NCBI GenBank assembly: GCA_910583615.1
Contig: CAJTXP010000027.1
Location: forward strand, 1 to 54,204
Reading direction: 5' to 3'
Length of the DNA: 54,204 nucleotides
Origin: an uncultured Lachnospiraceae bacterium
GTDB taxonomy: Bacteria > Bacillota > Clostridia > Lachnospirales > Lachnospiraceae
This document shows positions 44,192-52,882 of this stretch, in pieces. The notes below the pieces were generated by a model, which searched no databases, had not been told where the DNA came from, and saw only the letters and a program-made list of their open reading frames with translations. The number at the start of each line of letters is the position of its first letter. Positions within the stretch are counted from its first letter, which is position 1. The position numbers were made by a program, and so were the translations under genes.

Positions 44192-45282
44192 TCCTCTGCC
44201 TGCCATCCCCAGTATTCCCTTATCTTTCTGATGATTTCTTCCATCGTATCTTCCTCTTTACACTGATAATAAGTTTCAAACTCCGTATCCACATCGAAGC
44301 CTCCCGTCCGCTGATAATAGATCGCACACCGGTTCTCGATCAGAGCCTCTCCGTCCTCCGTCTCGATGCTGTATCTTGCCAGCACCACCAGATCCTTCAT
44401 CCCGTCTCCGTCCAGATCCCTTCCCTGTATTCCCCGCAGGGAATAGAGATTATCATAATCTTCCATGGGCTGAAAACTCCATACGATATCCCCCTGTTCG
44501 TTCACCAGATAGACCATGAAGATATTATATGCCGAGATCCGGACGGTTCCCGGCACCACCTGAAGACGCCCCAGCTTTTCAAAATCTCTTGTATAATGCT
44601 GGTCCTTTGCAATCTGAAATCCGTGTTCCAGTAATTCCTCCAGCGTCGTCGCCGTATAAAGAAATTCCGCAGATTCTCCGTCGCGCACAAAGGAAATAAT
44701 ATAATTGGCGCTTTTATTCATGCTGAAACGGTTGATCTTGTCCGACACCCTCCAGTCCCGATAAAAATTCTTCTCTCCCTGAAACAGCACGTCTCCAACC
44801 TTATAGGGAATCCCCGCATAATCGCCGGCTTCATTCACACATCCGGTAATCAGTATCATATCGGTCTTCTGATCATGGTTCACATCGGCAAACGCCACAG
44901 ACAGAAGCTTTTCCACCGGCTGCTCCATCTGCCCCGGGATACAGTTATTCGTTTCCAGCTGGTCATATCGGTAGATAATATTTCCCTGACGGTTGGAAAG
45001 GAAGACCGCCAGCCTGTGAAAAGTACGTTCCATGGCAGGTACCAACATCAGCTCTTCTTCCCCAAAAGACTCAAACGTCACCGGAAAGATCTGTTCCTCC
45101 AGAACTTCATAACCGCAGGCATCCAGTTCCTTCACATGCATGGCCGACGCAAAACGTTCCTGATAGTCCTGGTAAAGCCGCAGTATATCCTGGTCTTCAC
45201 CCTCTGCGCTTACCGGCGTCCCCCATACCCACAGGAAAAAAAGAACAAGTACAGGCAGACGCCTCCTAAGGCCGTTCCTCAT
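44188..45282 (-). CDS. Secreted protein with FG-GAP/calcium-loop motifs
   Basis: 364 residues. Signal peptide (LPVLVLFFLWVWGTPVSAEG). Two Asp-rich loops, FADVNHDQKTDMILITG and GRDLDGDGMKDLVVLARY, look like calcium-binding FG-GAP/VCBS units. ATG 45282 follows GGTGAT; a GTG at 45291 is an alternative start. It overlaps both the PucR-type gene (by 17 bp) and the response regulator start, so it is within the same operon. Likely an extracellular or envelope sensor partner for the two-component system. Confidence 0.78.
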   Translation of the reverse strand: MRNGLRRRLPVLVLFFLWVWGTPVSAEGEDQDILRLYQDYQERFASAMHVKELDACGYEVLEEQIFPVTFESFGEEELMLVPAMERTFHRLAVFLSNRQGNIIYRYDQLETNNCIPGQMEQPVEKLLSVAFADVNHDQKTDMILITGCVNEAGDYAGIPYKVGDVLFQGEKNFYRDWRVSDKINRFSMNKSANYIISFVRDGESAEFLYTATTLEELLEHGFQIAKDQHYTRDFEKLGRLQVVPGTVRISAYNIFMVYLVNEQGDIVWSFQPMEDYDNLYSLRGIQGRDLDGDGMKDLVVLARYSIETEDGEALIENRCAIYYQRTGGFDVDTEFETYYQCKEEDTMEEIIRKIREYWGWQAEE

Positions 45283-46804
45283 TGTTATCACCGGTCCTCT
45301 CCTCCTTTTCCAGAAGCTTACAGGTCAGCAACAGATACAGAAGCTGGTCCGGATTCTCCAGATCCAGATGCATCAGCTCCCTGATATGGGACATCCGGTA
45401 TAAAAAAGTGCTTCTGTGGATAAACAACGCTTTTGCCGCTTTGACTGCATTCATCTGACAGGTAATATAAGTGCGGAGGGTATCATAATACTCTGTCCGG
45501 TGTTCCCTGTCATAGTCCTTCAGCATCAGGACCGCAGGGCTGCACACAACTTCCGGGCTCAGCCGTTCCGTACATTTGCCAAGAAGGTAATCCAGTGCAA
45601 TATCCTCAAAACGGTTCACCCAGCGGAGCGGATATCTCTTCATGCCCTCTTCCAGCGCAACGCGGGACTGCAGATAATACTGCTTCAGAGACTGAAGACC
45701 CGAAAATTCATAACTGATCCCGGCTTTCAGATAGCTGTCCTGCAGAAAACCTTCCACCATCTTCACCGCCTCTGACAAAGTCCTTCCGTTATAACGCAGA
45801 TTCACATAGACGACGATGTTCTCGTCCAGCAGAAACGCACAGCTTCCCTTGAGCAGCCCCTCGATCCGGTTGCAGATAAAACGGATCACGGTCAGATTCT
45901 GAAGATCCACCGTCGACACATGAATATTCATACAGAAGTATGTATGGCTTTCCTTCCAGTGAAAGCTCTCAAACCGGGGTTCCAGAGACGCCGCGTCCAT
46001 GGCCTCATCTGTCAGAATATTGGACAGCAGGCGGTCCAGCGTATAACTGATGTCTTCCTGGAGAACCGTATATTTCTCAAACATCTGCTGTATGTATTTT
46101 GCCAGATGAACCAGCAGATACGCATCATAGCTTTTCAGTTTTCGGGTCGCTTCTACCAGAATAACCCGGTACGCATTCCGGTTCTTGTCGTAAATATTCA
46201 AAAACAGATTGTTTTTCTGCGTCACTGGATCCTGATAATGACGCACCTCGGTCATTCCGTCCCGGATCTCCTCTGATCCCCCGCAGACCGTCACCTGATT
46301 GTGCTGCAGGATCTCCTGAAATTCCGGCAGGGTATCCATCAGGCTGCTGGAATCAATGACAAATCCGTCCGTCGTACTGACCATGATCGGATTGTGGAAG
46401 ATCCGGTGGGAACCGTCCAGCAGGTTTTTCAGCGTCCGTTCCGACAGTGCGAGATTCTGCATCCGCTCATCCCAGGAATCATAAGTGTCAAAGATCCGCT
46501 GGACGGTATTAAACAGCTCTTCCGGATTCGTCTCCGACGGAAAAAAACAGATACCGGAAACCGGATGCTCACCTGACCAGAAGCCGTCTCCCACAACCAG
46601 CACCAGATTGTCCCCGTGATGGGCGAGCAGCGATCCTGTCACATCGCGTTCCCGTGCAATATATACTTTATTTTTCTTAAAATCCGTCCCGTTCTGATAG
46701 AACAGAGGACGCTTCAGATTCATCTCTTCTGACATGCTTCCCATCTGACAGTCCGGATAATTCTGTCTTAAACGGTCTGTCAGAATCTGCATACTGATTC
46801 TCAT
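45266..46804 (-). CDS. PucR/CdaR-type transcriptional regulator
   Basis: 512 residues from ATG 46804 (AGAGGTGG upstream); the frame runs 127 codons further upstream through the inverted-repeat element and palindrome, which is rejected. The C-terminus has the PucR helix-turn-helix: LRTYITCQMNAVKAAKALFIHRSTFLYRMSHIREL in sequence. The middle is a long sensory region with no clear family. First gene of a five- or six-gene run with overlapping ends, so it may control it. Immediately upstream is the 80-bp element at 46830-46909. Confidence 0.82.
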   Translation of the reverse strand: MRISMQILTDRLRQNYPDCQMGSMSEEMNLKRPLFYQNGTDFKKNKVYIARERDVTGSLLAHHGDNLVLVVGDGFWSGEHPVSGICFFPSETNPEELFNTVQRIFDTYDSWDERMQNLALSERTLKNLLDGSHRIFHNPIMVSTTDGFVIDSSSLMDTLPEFQEILQHNQVTVCGGSEEIRDGMTEVRHYQDPVTQKNNLFLNIYDKNRNAYRVILVEATRKLKSYDAYLLVHLAKYIQQMFEKYTVLQEDISYTLDRLLSNILTDEAMDAASLEPRFESFHWKESHTYFCMNIHVSTVDLQNLTVIRFICNRIEGLLKGSCAFLLDENIVVYVNLRYNGRTLSEAVKMVEGFLQDSYLKAGISYEFSGLQSLKQYYLQSRVALEEGMKRYPLRWVNRFEDIALDYLLGKCTERLSPEVVCSPAVLMLKDYDREHRTEYYDTLRTYITCQMNAVKAAKALFIHRSTFLYRMSHIRELMHLDLENPDQLLYLLLTCKLLEKEERTGDNNEERP

Positions 46805-46829
46805 GATGCCACCTCTTATGTAAATCTCC

Positions 46830-46909
46830 AGAGCGTGTTTGAAAATTGCTTTCCGGTAGCTGTGCGTTCCACTTTGTGGGAGATTTGGCCCAAATTTCAA
46901 ACACGCTCT
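46830..46909. repeat. 80-bp inverted-repeat element (MITE-like)
   Basis: Ends AGAGCGTGTTTGAAA (46830-46844) and TTTCAAACACGCTCT (46895-46909) are perfect complements, extended by three more pairs after one mismatch. The interior has no gene. A 14-bp copy of one end recurs at 34577-34590, at the 3' end of the TtcA-like gene, which suggests a dispersed family. Confidence 0.65.
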
Positions 46910-46984
46910 AATACACATTGTACGAAAAGAGGAAACATCTGTCAACAGGATACTCCGGATTAACGCTCTGCCGAAGATGCGGTG

Positions 46985-47196
46985 TTGCTTTTCACGGGGT
47001 GGGTGGCGGCCTGCGCCCTGGACCTCTGTGTTCTGCGCTCGTATGGAATGTATCGGACGCCGGAGCCGTTTTGTCCGTCCCATTCGGACAGGTCTGTTCG
47101 CCTGTGACGGACAAAACGGCTCCGGCGTCCGCTCCAGTCCACACAGCGCTGCAGAACACAGAGATCCAGGGCACAGACCACTCACCCCGTGAGCAA
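46985..47196. repeat. 212-bp near-perfect palindrome
   Basis: Three nested arms: outer 46985-47006 / 47178-47196 (one 3-bp bulge and one mismatch), middle 47015-47036 / 47151-47172 (22 bp, one mismatch), inner 47055-47079 / 47106-47130 (25 bp, perfect, starting GGACGCCGGAGCCG). The loop is 26 bp. The palindrome abuts the TAA of the DUF4132 gene exactly at 47197. Small open frames on both strands inside it are by-products. It may be a mobile element or a giant transcript-end hairpin. Confidence 0.8.
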
Positions 47197-50100
47197 TTAC
47201 GATGCGGTTGCCTTTGTAATCTGCAGAACAATTTCGCTGAAATAAGCGGAGGGAATCTCTCCCAGCATGTATCGTTCCGTCTCCCAGGTATGTCCCACTC
47301 TCTTCGCCTCGCCCGGCTTATGGAAGCTTACCCCATAGACGGTCACGTCTTCATTCTCGGCGCCCACGCAGCAGCCGGAGAACTCCAGCTTTACCGCTGT
47401 ACGGTTGTCCATCCTGCCATAGTTATAATAGCCGCCTCCGTCCAGAATCTCGCCCCGGTACCATCCCATGTTTAAAAGCCTGCCGGTCAGAGACAGACCG
47501 TTTAATACAACGCCCTTAAAACGGGTCAGTTCCGTCGTTTCTTTTTCCTCTTCGGTAACTGTATAAACCGGCCGCTCCAGCTGAAGGACAGGCTGAACGA
47601 CCTCATAGTCTGACAGCTGCTCTTTCCATGCGGACAGAAGATCTGCGGAAAGCTCAACAGGATGTACCAGGCCGACGACCGATGCTTCCGGCAATGCATA
47701 TGCTTCTTCCTCTACCGTATTAAAACTTCCGTCCTCCATGTAGCGGAAGGTCGTCTGAAGCGTTCCGTCCTCATACACTCCCCAGATCAGCCCGACAGCA
47801 AACTGACGCATGACGGGATTTTTCACAAAAAGCTCCTGCCATCTCTCCATCGGCCAGCGGCGGCCAAGGCCAAGGGCCTGCTCCAGACGGAAAGCCTGAT
47901 CGGCAATGACCGTTTTCAGCTGCTTTTTTAAAAGTTTCCAGGCATCATACGATGCGCCTGCCGTCTCCGGATCGTCCTGTTTTCCGGGAACCGGCAGATT
48001 CTTCAGCTTCTTTCCCTTTTCATCATATATTTCCAGAGACAGAGCGGGCGTCAGCGCCGCCCGGAACTTCCGTTTCCCATAATCAAAGATGCGCTCCATC
48101 TGTCCGTCGAAGCCCAGATCCGGCACAATCCGGTCCTCCAGCTCTTCTTTCGTCATGCCAAGCTGCTCAGCTGCGGCGGACAGCGCCCCGGCAGCGGCGG
48201 CTTTCACCTGCCGGAACCGGAATCTCCTGCCGATCTGATCCACCTGCAAAAGCGCCGTGGACGTTCCGTTCAGCGCCAGCGCCCGTACCGCCTCCGCTGC
48301 CATGGCGCCTCTCGTTCCTTTCGCCCACTCCTGAATCTGCGCATACAATACCGGAACGATCTGCTCTCCTCCATGGATGGAGGCCGCATAAAGCACCCAT
48401 TTCTTCTTTGCCGGCGCCCCTTCCAGCAGCCAGAGGTCATATAATTCCCGGACGTACGCTGCCAGTTCCCCCGGCTCTAATTCCGCCGCAAGCTTCCCTG
48501 CTCCTTCGTGAATACCAGGCGCATTCATATCTGCATATGCCGCCAGAATCGCCGCCAGATGATCCTCTGACGCCTCTTCTTTCGTCCTTTTATGAACTTT
48601 TGTCCGTTCTCCTGAAAGAAACCAGGACAGTTTCCGCTTTCTTCCGCCGAACAGCAGTTCTGCCGCCAGTTCATTTCCGGTCTGCTCCTTTGCCTCCCGT
48701 CCGTCTGACGACAAAGCTTCCTGGATCAGTTCCTTCACTTTCTTCGTCTTCTCCGCCTCAAGAGCCTGGGTGAGCGGCTCCCGATACTGTTCTGCGCCCC
48801 AGTTCTTCAGTACCCGCACCGCGATTTCCCGCACGGAAGCCTTCTTTGCCTTCAGCATGGCAAGGAGATCCGCCTCCCAGCCCGGATGCCTGGTACAGAT
48901 CGTCTCCAGAAGCGACTGTACCTGCTTTGCACTGTCACCGGCACAGGACAGAAGCGCCTCCTTGTATTCCTCTCCCAGATCTGCCATGACCCGGACCGCC
49001 AGGATCCTGGTATCCGCCAGACCTCCCTTTGCCGCTTCCGTATATTCCTCCTTCCAGTCTGCATGTCTGGCCGCAAGAGCCTCCACGCACCTTTGCAGGC
49101 CTGTATCTGACCGGAATACCCGCTGATCGCTGTAGTCATAAAAGTTCGCATATCTGGAGCCCAGAAAATCCATCTGATACTGTGCCGGCACATGCTCCTC
49201 TTCCAGAAGATCCAGGATCCCGTGGATCTGCTCTGGATCGATCAGCTTTCGGTAACCTTCTTCTCTCTTCCCGTCATCCGGTTCCGGGCAGATCCAGTAC
49301 CGCCGGAAATAATTGTCGTACAGCCGGAGGCATTCCAGCACCAGCGCCCGGCGGTACAGACTTTCCATACCGTTTTCCAGACAGCCGCGGATGGTATCTT
49401 CCCGCTCCGATCCATAGAGAGACAGCTTCCGCCAGTCTTTCACATACGGCAGAATATCTTCGATCTGCACTTCCTCCAGCAGATACCGCCCGGCCATGTC
49501 CTGCGCCGGCTGGAACCCGTTCGTCACTTCACGGGCTGCAGTCCGCCGGTACTGATCGTTCAGAACCGCGCTCACGTTCTCATAAGCTGCAGGATTCCCC
49601 TCCCTGAGCTGTTTTGCCAGAAATCCGTAATCCTTTGCCGGAATCTTCGGAAGCGCCGCAAGCATGGCCTCCGGCGCTCTTTCCGCCATCCGCTTCAAAG
49701 CCTGCTCATTTTTACCGACGCCTGCGGCAGCCCACCGGATATAAGTCTCTTTCGGGACCGTCAGAACCTCCTCCAGCGCCTCCGCATGCCGCTCATACCA
49801 TGCCTCTCCGGTCATCGCCAGGGTATTAAGCGCCGCGTTGGGAAGCTCGTCCCCATACATCGCCATGGAAAGACGGATCATGGACACGAACCGGTTGGAA
49901 TGCTCCGCCGCCAGAAACGCCAGAAAAGTCAGGAATCTTACCAGATAATATCGTCTGTTCCTTCCGGAAAGAACCGCCCGGACCTCTGCGTCCATCTCTT
50001 CCCCGGGGTCTGCTTCCCGCACAAAGGCTTTCAGGCGCTCCAGTTCCTCCCCCTGCGGTTCGTCCCCGTCCTTGAACATCCCGTCTATATTACCCATCAG

Positions 50101-50754
50101 CCGCCGCTCCAGATAATCGGTCATCTCACGGATCCTGGAAGGATCGCCCTTTACCCCTGCATCCGCTTCCCCTGCCGGAACGCGAAGCACGCTTACAGTA
50201 TCCTCCAGCGGTTTCACACAGTACAGATAAACTGCCGTCAGGAACATCTTCGTATTGACTGCCTTTTCTTCATAACAAAGTTCCCACATCCGAATCAGCG
50301 TCTCCGGGTCTTTTCTTCCCATCTCCGTCAGAAACCGGATCTCTTTTTCGCACCATGCATTTTCCTTCCATGCAACGCAGTCCGCCCAAAGAACCGCCGT
50401 CTGCACCGGGGTGAGGAATTTCCCCGCATATTCAAAATCCCCCCTGGATCCTCTTCCGGATATCATATATCTGGCAGTGGCTCCTCCGATCTGGACCACA
50501 AGCCGGATGAAACGGCCGGCCAACGCCTCGTTTCTGTTTCGTGCCTCAATCAGAAACGAATAGTAGACGCCCCCTCGGACGCTCTCATCCAGCCTGCAGA
50601 AATCCTGAGGCTCTGCATCCTTTAAAAGCTCCCGGTCCTCCGGTTCGGACAGATCCAGATACCGGTCTGCCAGCTGTCTGTTATGCTCCGTAAGTTCCAG
50701 AGAATCCAGCGTTCTTTGGAGTTCTTCCTGATACTTTTCTGCTTTAATGATCAT
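47197..50754 (-). CDS. Large DUF4132-family protein with helical repeats
   Basis: 1185 residues from ATG 50754 (GGAGGGGAGAG upstream). Mostly HEAT-like alpha-helical repeats (for example ADTRILAVRVMADLGEEYKEALL and MLKAKKASVREIAVRVLKNWG in sequence). The C-terminal 300 residues match DUF4132: LGFDGQMERIFDYGKRKF, WQELFVKNPVMRQFAVGLIWG, TFRYMEDGSFNT and VGLVHPVELS. DUF4132 proteins are known from WGR/MolR and MoxR-vWA neighbourhoods; function unknown. It is the last of four genes overlapping or abutting each other (50754 to 52451). Confidence 0.85.
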   Translation of the reverse strand: MIIKAEKYQEELQRTLDSLELTEHNRQLADRYLDLSEPEDRELLKDAEPQDFCRLDESVRGGVYYSFLIEARNRNEALAGRFIRLVVQIGGATARYMISGRGSRGDFEYAGKFLTPVQTAVLWADCVAWKENAWCEKEIRFLTEMGRKDPETLIRMWELCYEEKAVNTKMFLTAVYLYCVKPLEDTVSVLRVPAGEADAGVKGDPSRIREMTDYLERRLMGNIDGMFKDGDEPQGEELERLKAFVREADPGEEMDAEVRAVLSGRNRRYYLVRFLTFLAFLAAEHSNRFVSMIRLSMAMYGDELPNAALNTLAMTGEAWYERHAEALEEVLTVPKETYIRWAAAGVGKNEQALKRMAERAPEAMLAALPKIPAKDYGFLAKQLREGNPAAYENVSAVLNDQYRRTAAREVTNGFQPAQDMAGRYLLEEVQIEDILPYVKDWRKLSLYGSEREDTIRGCLENGMESLYRRALVLECLRLYDNYFRRYWICPEPDDGKREEGYRKLIDPEQIHGILDLLEEEHVPAQYQMDFLGSRYANFYDYSDQRVFRSDTGLQRCVEALAARHADWKEEYTEAAKGGLADTRILAVRVMADLGEEYKEALLSCAGDSAKQVQSLLETICTRHPGWEADLLAMLKAKKASVREIAVRVLKNWGAEQYREPLTQALEAEKTKKVKELIQEALSSDGREAKEQTGNELAAELLFGGRKRKLSWFLSGERTKVHKRTKEEASEDHLAAILAAYADMNAPGIHEGAGKLAAELEPGELAAYVRELYDLWLLEGAPAKKKWVLYAASIHGGEQIVPVLYAQIQEWAKGTRGAMAAEAVRALALNGTSTALLQVDQIGRRFRFRQVKAAAAGALSAAAEQLGMTKEELEDRIVPDLGFDGQMERIFDYGKRKFRAALTPALSLEIYDEKGKKLKNLPVPGKQDDPETAGASYDAWKLLKKQLKTVIADQAFRLEQALGLGRRWPMERWQELFVKNPVMRQFAVGLIWGVYEDGTLQTTFRYMEDGSFNTVEEEAYALPEASVVGLVHPVELSADLLSAWKEQLSDYEVVQPVLQLERPVYTVTEEEKETTELTRFKGVVLNGLSLTGRLLNMGWYRGEILDGGGYYNYGRMDNRTAVKLEFSGCCVGAENEDVTVYGVSFHKPGEAKRVGHTWETERYMLGEIPSAYFSEIVLQITKATAS

Positions 50755-50780
50755 TTTATTATCTCTCCCCTCCGTCTTCT

Positions 50781-51320
50781 TCAACTCCAGGAATCACAGA
50801 CGATGATCGTCTCCTCCAGCTCCAGACCAACCGCATGCCTCATCAGCAGGCTTTCTGCCAGATCCATCCGGATCACAGTCTTTTTCCTGTCCTTCACCCG
50901 GATCCGGAACAAAGGCAGTCCTTTCATCTTCCTTCTGTCCAGCCGGACAGTTTCCCCTTCCCGGTAAACCTCCTCCACCGCGCAGTCCTCTTCTTCCAGA
51001 ATAGGGCAGAAATAAGAGGCGCATTCTTTCCCGGAATCGCCAAACAGCACTGCGAAACACCATGGAATCTCTGGATCGTAAAAAGAAACCACATGCATTG
51101 CCGGTTCTGACAGCAGAAGGAACGGGGTCACCAGGATATCCGGCAGAATATGGTCCATTCCCGTCCGCATGTTCAATTGAAAAGAAGAAGGCAGCTCCTG
51201 GTACTCTCCGCGGTTCATTTTCCGGATGTCCAGCGCCTGACTCCATCCTACGATCTCAGGAAAGGGATTCCTTTTGCTGTCCGTCAGCAGAAAATATCTC
51301 ATCCGGCCGTTATCTGCCAT
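50781..51320 (-). CDS. Unknown protein of the DUF4132 operon (Imm11-like?)
   Basis: 179 residues; ATG 51320 with GGGGGAGATCCT upstream, overlapping the preceding gene by 22 bp (ATG 51302 in an ATGA overlap is an alternative). Contains MRYFLLTDSKRNPFPEIVGW, ALDIRKMNRGEYQELPSSFQ and a C-terminal YREGETVRLDRRKMKGLPLFRI section. The overall order faintly recalls Imm11/DUF1629 proteins; this is a weak guess. No membrane segment. Confidence 0.65.
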   Translation of the reverse strand: MADNGRMRYFLLTDSKRNPFPEIVGWSQALDIRKMNRGEYQELPSSFQLNMRTGMDHILPDILVTPFLLLSEPAMHVVSFYDPEIPWCFAVLFGDSGKECASYFCPILEEEDCAVEEVYREGETVRLDRRKMKGLPLFRIRVKDRKKTVIRMDLAESLLMRHAVGLELEETIIVCDSWS

Positions 51321-51865
51321 AGGATCTCCCCCTCTCCCTGATACCTTCCAAAAAAGATGCCGAAGCGTTCCGTCTTTTCCATCCGGGAAAAACGTTCCGT
51401 TTCTGCCAGTTCATCCGTCAGATCCCGGCACAGCCGGCCAAACGCCGCGTCATAATATGCCGCGCACACTCTGTATATTTCCGCTTCCTCATACTGCCGG
51501 ATCCTGGGAAAACGGCAGCGCAGTTCCTTCATGACCGACCGGATATCCTCTTCCATGCATTCCTGGAAAACAGACGGTATCCAGAATCCTGCGGCCGGCT
51601 CCGGATCCAGATAAAATTCTTCCCCATACACCGCCAGAAAATATTCAAATACTCCGTTCTGTACGCTGGTACAGAGACTGCTGATTCCAAGCCACGCTGC
51701 CCGTTTTCCCCGTGCCGACGCCTGTTCGCACAATCCTCCGAATACATGAAGGGCTTCCTCCCGGCGTTCCTTTCTCTGATATTCCTGCATCAACCGCCTG
51801 CATTGACTGCCGAACCGTTCCTTCTCCAGGCAGTCGGCCGCAGCCGTAAGCTCATGGATTCTCAT
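51299..51865 (-). CDS. Unknown protein of the DUF4132 operon
   Basis: 188 residues from ATG 51865 (GGAGGAGCCGGAAG upstream), overlapping both neighbours by 14 and 22 bp. Mostly alpha-helical, Glu/Arg-rich, with YFLAVYGEEFYLDPEPAAGFW and a C-terminal RFGIFFGRYQGEGEILWQI. No family recognised; no signal or membrane helix. Overlap with neighbours points to stable co-expression. Confidence 0.68.
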   Translation of the reverse strand: MRIHELTAAADCLEKERFGSQCRRLMQEYQRKERREEALHVFGGLCEQASARGKRAAWLGISSLCTSVQNGVFEYFLAVYGEEFYLDPEPAAGFWIPSVFQECMEEDIRSVMKELRCRFPRIRQYEEAEIYRVCAAYYDAAFGRLCRDLTDELAETERFSRMEKTERFGIFFGRYQGEGEILWQITAG

Positions 51866-52451
51866 CTTCCGGCTCCTCCCTGACCGTCCAGAGTGTCCGC
51901 AGAACCTCCGGCTTCCATCGGTCATAATCCTGAAACATACAGTAAAACGTCCCCAGTATCAGATCCGCTCCTGCCCGGAAGAAAAACATCAGATTATATA
52001 CCCTCTCATCTGCGGCAAAGCTTTTATAGTCGAACCACAGGACCGGTATGTCCCCGGATGCCCGTCCTTCTTCATAAAAGACCGTCTTTCGATCCGAGCG
52101 CATCAGAATGTGCCGGAGTTTTTCCCTGAGTTCTTCCATGTTTTCACGCTCCGGAATTTCCTCTGTATGCAGCGTCTGAAGTGAAAATCCAGCATGTCTC
52201 CCCGGACTGGCGAACAGCTTTTTCGGGCGGTATTCAGACAAAAAGGCGGACCCTGCCGCATCTTTTTCGATTTCCTGAAACCCTTCTATCAGCTCCATGC
52301 AGAATCCCGGTCCGTGGAACACCCGGTCCTCTCCTGCTCTTTTTTCTGCCGCGTTCCCATCTCTGCCGTACATTCGCAGCATCACCTGAAGCATCCAGTC
52401 CATATCCTGGCTGTTGGCTTTCTCCATCCTTCCTGCTCCTGTCTTCTTCAT
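51852..52451 (-). CDS. Unknown protein, first gene of the DUF4132 operon
   Basis: About 199 residues; ATG 52451 sits 8 bp after GGAGG, with alternatives at 52457 and 52427. Central block FCMELIEGFQEIEKDA, FSLQTLHTEEIPERENMEELREKL and TVFYEEGRASGDIPVLWFDYKSFA, then YNLMFFFRAGADLILGTFYCMFQDYDRWKPEVLRTLW. The latter half looks like a compact alpha/beta domain that senses or binds something small, but no family is recognised. Downstream genes overlap in sequence. Confidence 0.65.
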   Translation of the reverse strand: MKKTGAGRMEKANSQDMDWMLQVMLRMYGRDGNAAEKRAGEDRVFHGPGFCMELIEGFQEIEKDAAGSAFLSEYRPKKLFASPGRHAGFSLQTLHTEEIPERENMEELREKLRHILMRSDRKTVFYEEGRASGDIPVLWFDYKSFAADERVYNLMFFFRAGADLILGTFYCMFQDYDRWKPEVLRTLWTVREEPEDENP

Positions 52452-52494
52452 CCGCATATCCTCCGGTTTTATGGTTACTTTAAAACAGATTTGT

Positions 52495-52801
52495 TTATCG
52501 GGCGTTCCGGTCTGACTCTTTCCGGAGCCGCTCATCTTTTATATCCGCCGTCCTGTAAACATCGTAACCCTCGTAGTGATAGCTGGCGTCCACGCCCTTC
52601 ATATAAACCTCCCTGTCATTGATCCTGTCGGTCAGGGCCGATTTCAAAAGCGTCCTGATCTCCAAATCCCGGACAGGGCTGCGCTCCATCGCCAGCAGAT
52701 AATCCTCCTTGTCTACCTGGCTCCAGTCGATCACCTGCCGGAGTTCTTTTTTCAAAATGGCATCCAGCCAAAGCCGGGTGCTTCTGCCATTGCCTTCAGC
52801 T
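52495..52801 (-). pseudogene. C-terminal remnant of a Fic-family protein
   Basis: The frame starts within the Fic active-site motif: EGNGRSTRLWLDAILKKELR, then VIDWSQVDKEDYLLAMERSPV and YMKGVDASYHYEGYDVYR. The HPFxEGNGR motif lacks its His-Pro-Phe and everything before it; an in-frame stop precedes EGN near 52802. Fic proteins AMP-ylate or otherwise modify proteins; this copy cannot be active. The break lies next to an AT-rich stretch (52802-52880) with GTCAAGTATGGGACAAAA, possibly an element end. Confidence 0.72.
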
Positions 52802-52882
52802 CATGTCAAGTATGGGACAAAAAAAATTTTATTTTTTTGCTGATGTCTGCAAACGCCTATTTTATAAGCATTTAAGCGACTA

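Noticed and set aside
46960..47231. Several small frames on both strands
   Set aside because: They read the same palindrome from both sides, so are by-products of the inverted repeat with no start signals.
49192..50625. 477-codon plus-strand frame over the DUF4132 gene
   Set aside because: Antisense to a coherent 1185-residue protein with recognised C-terminal family blocks.
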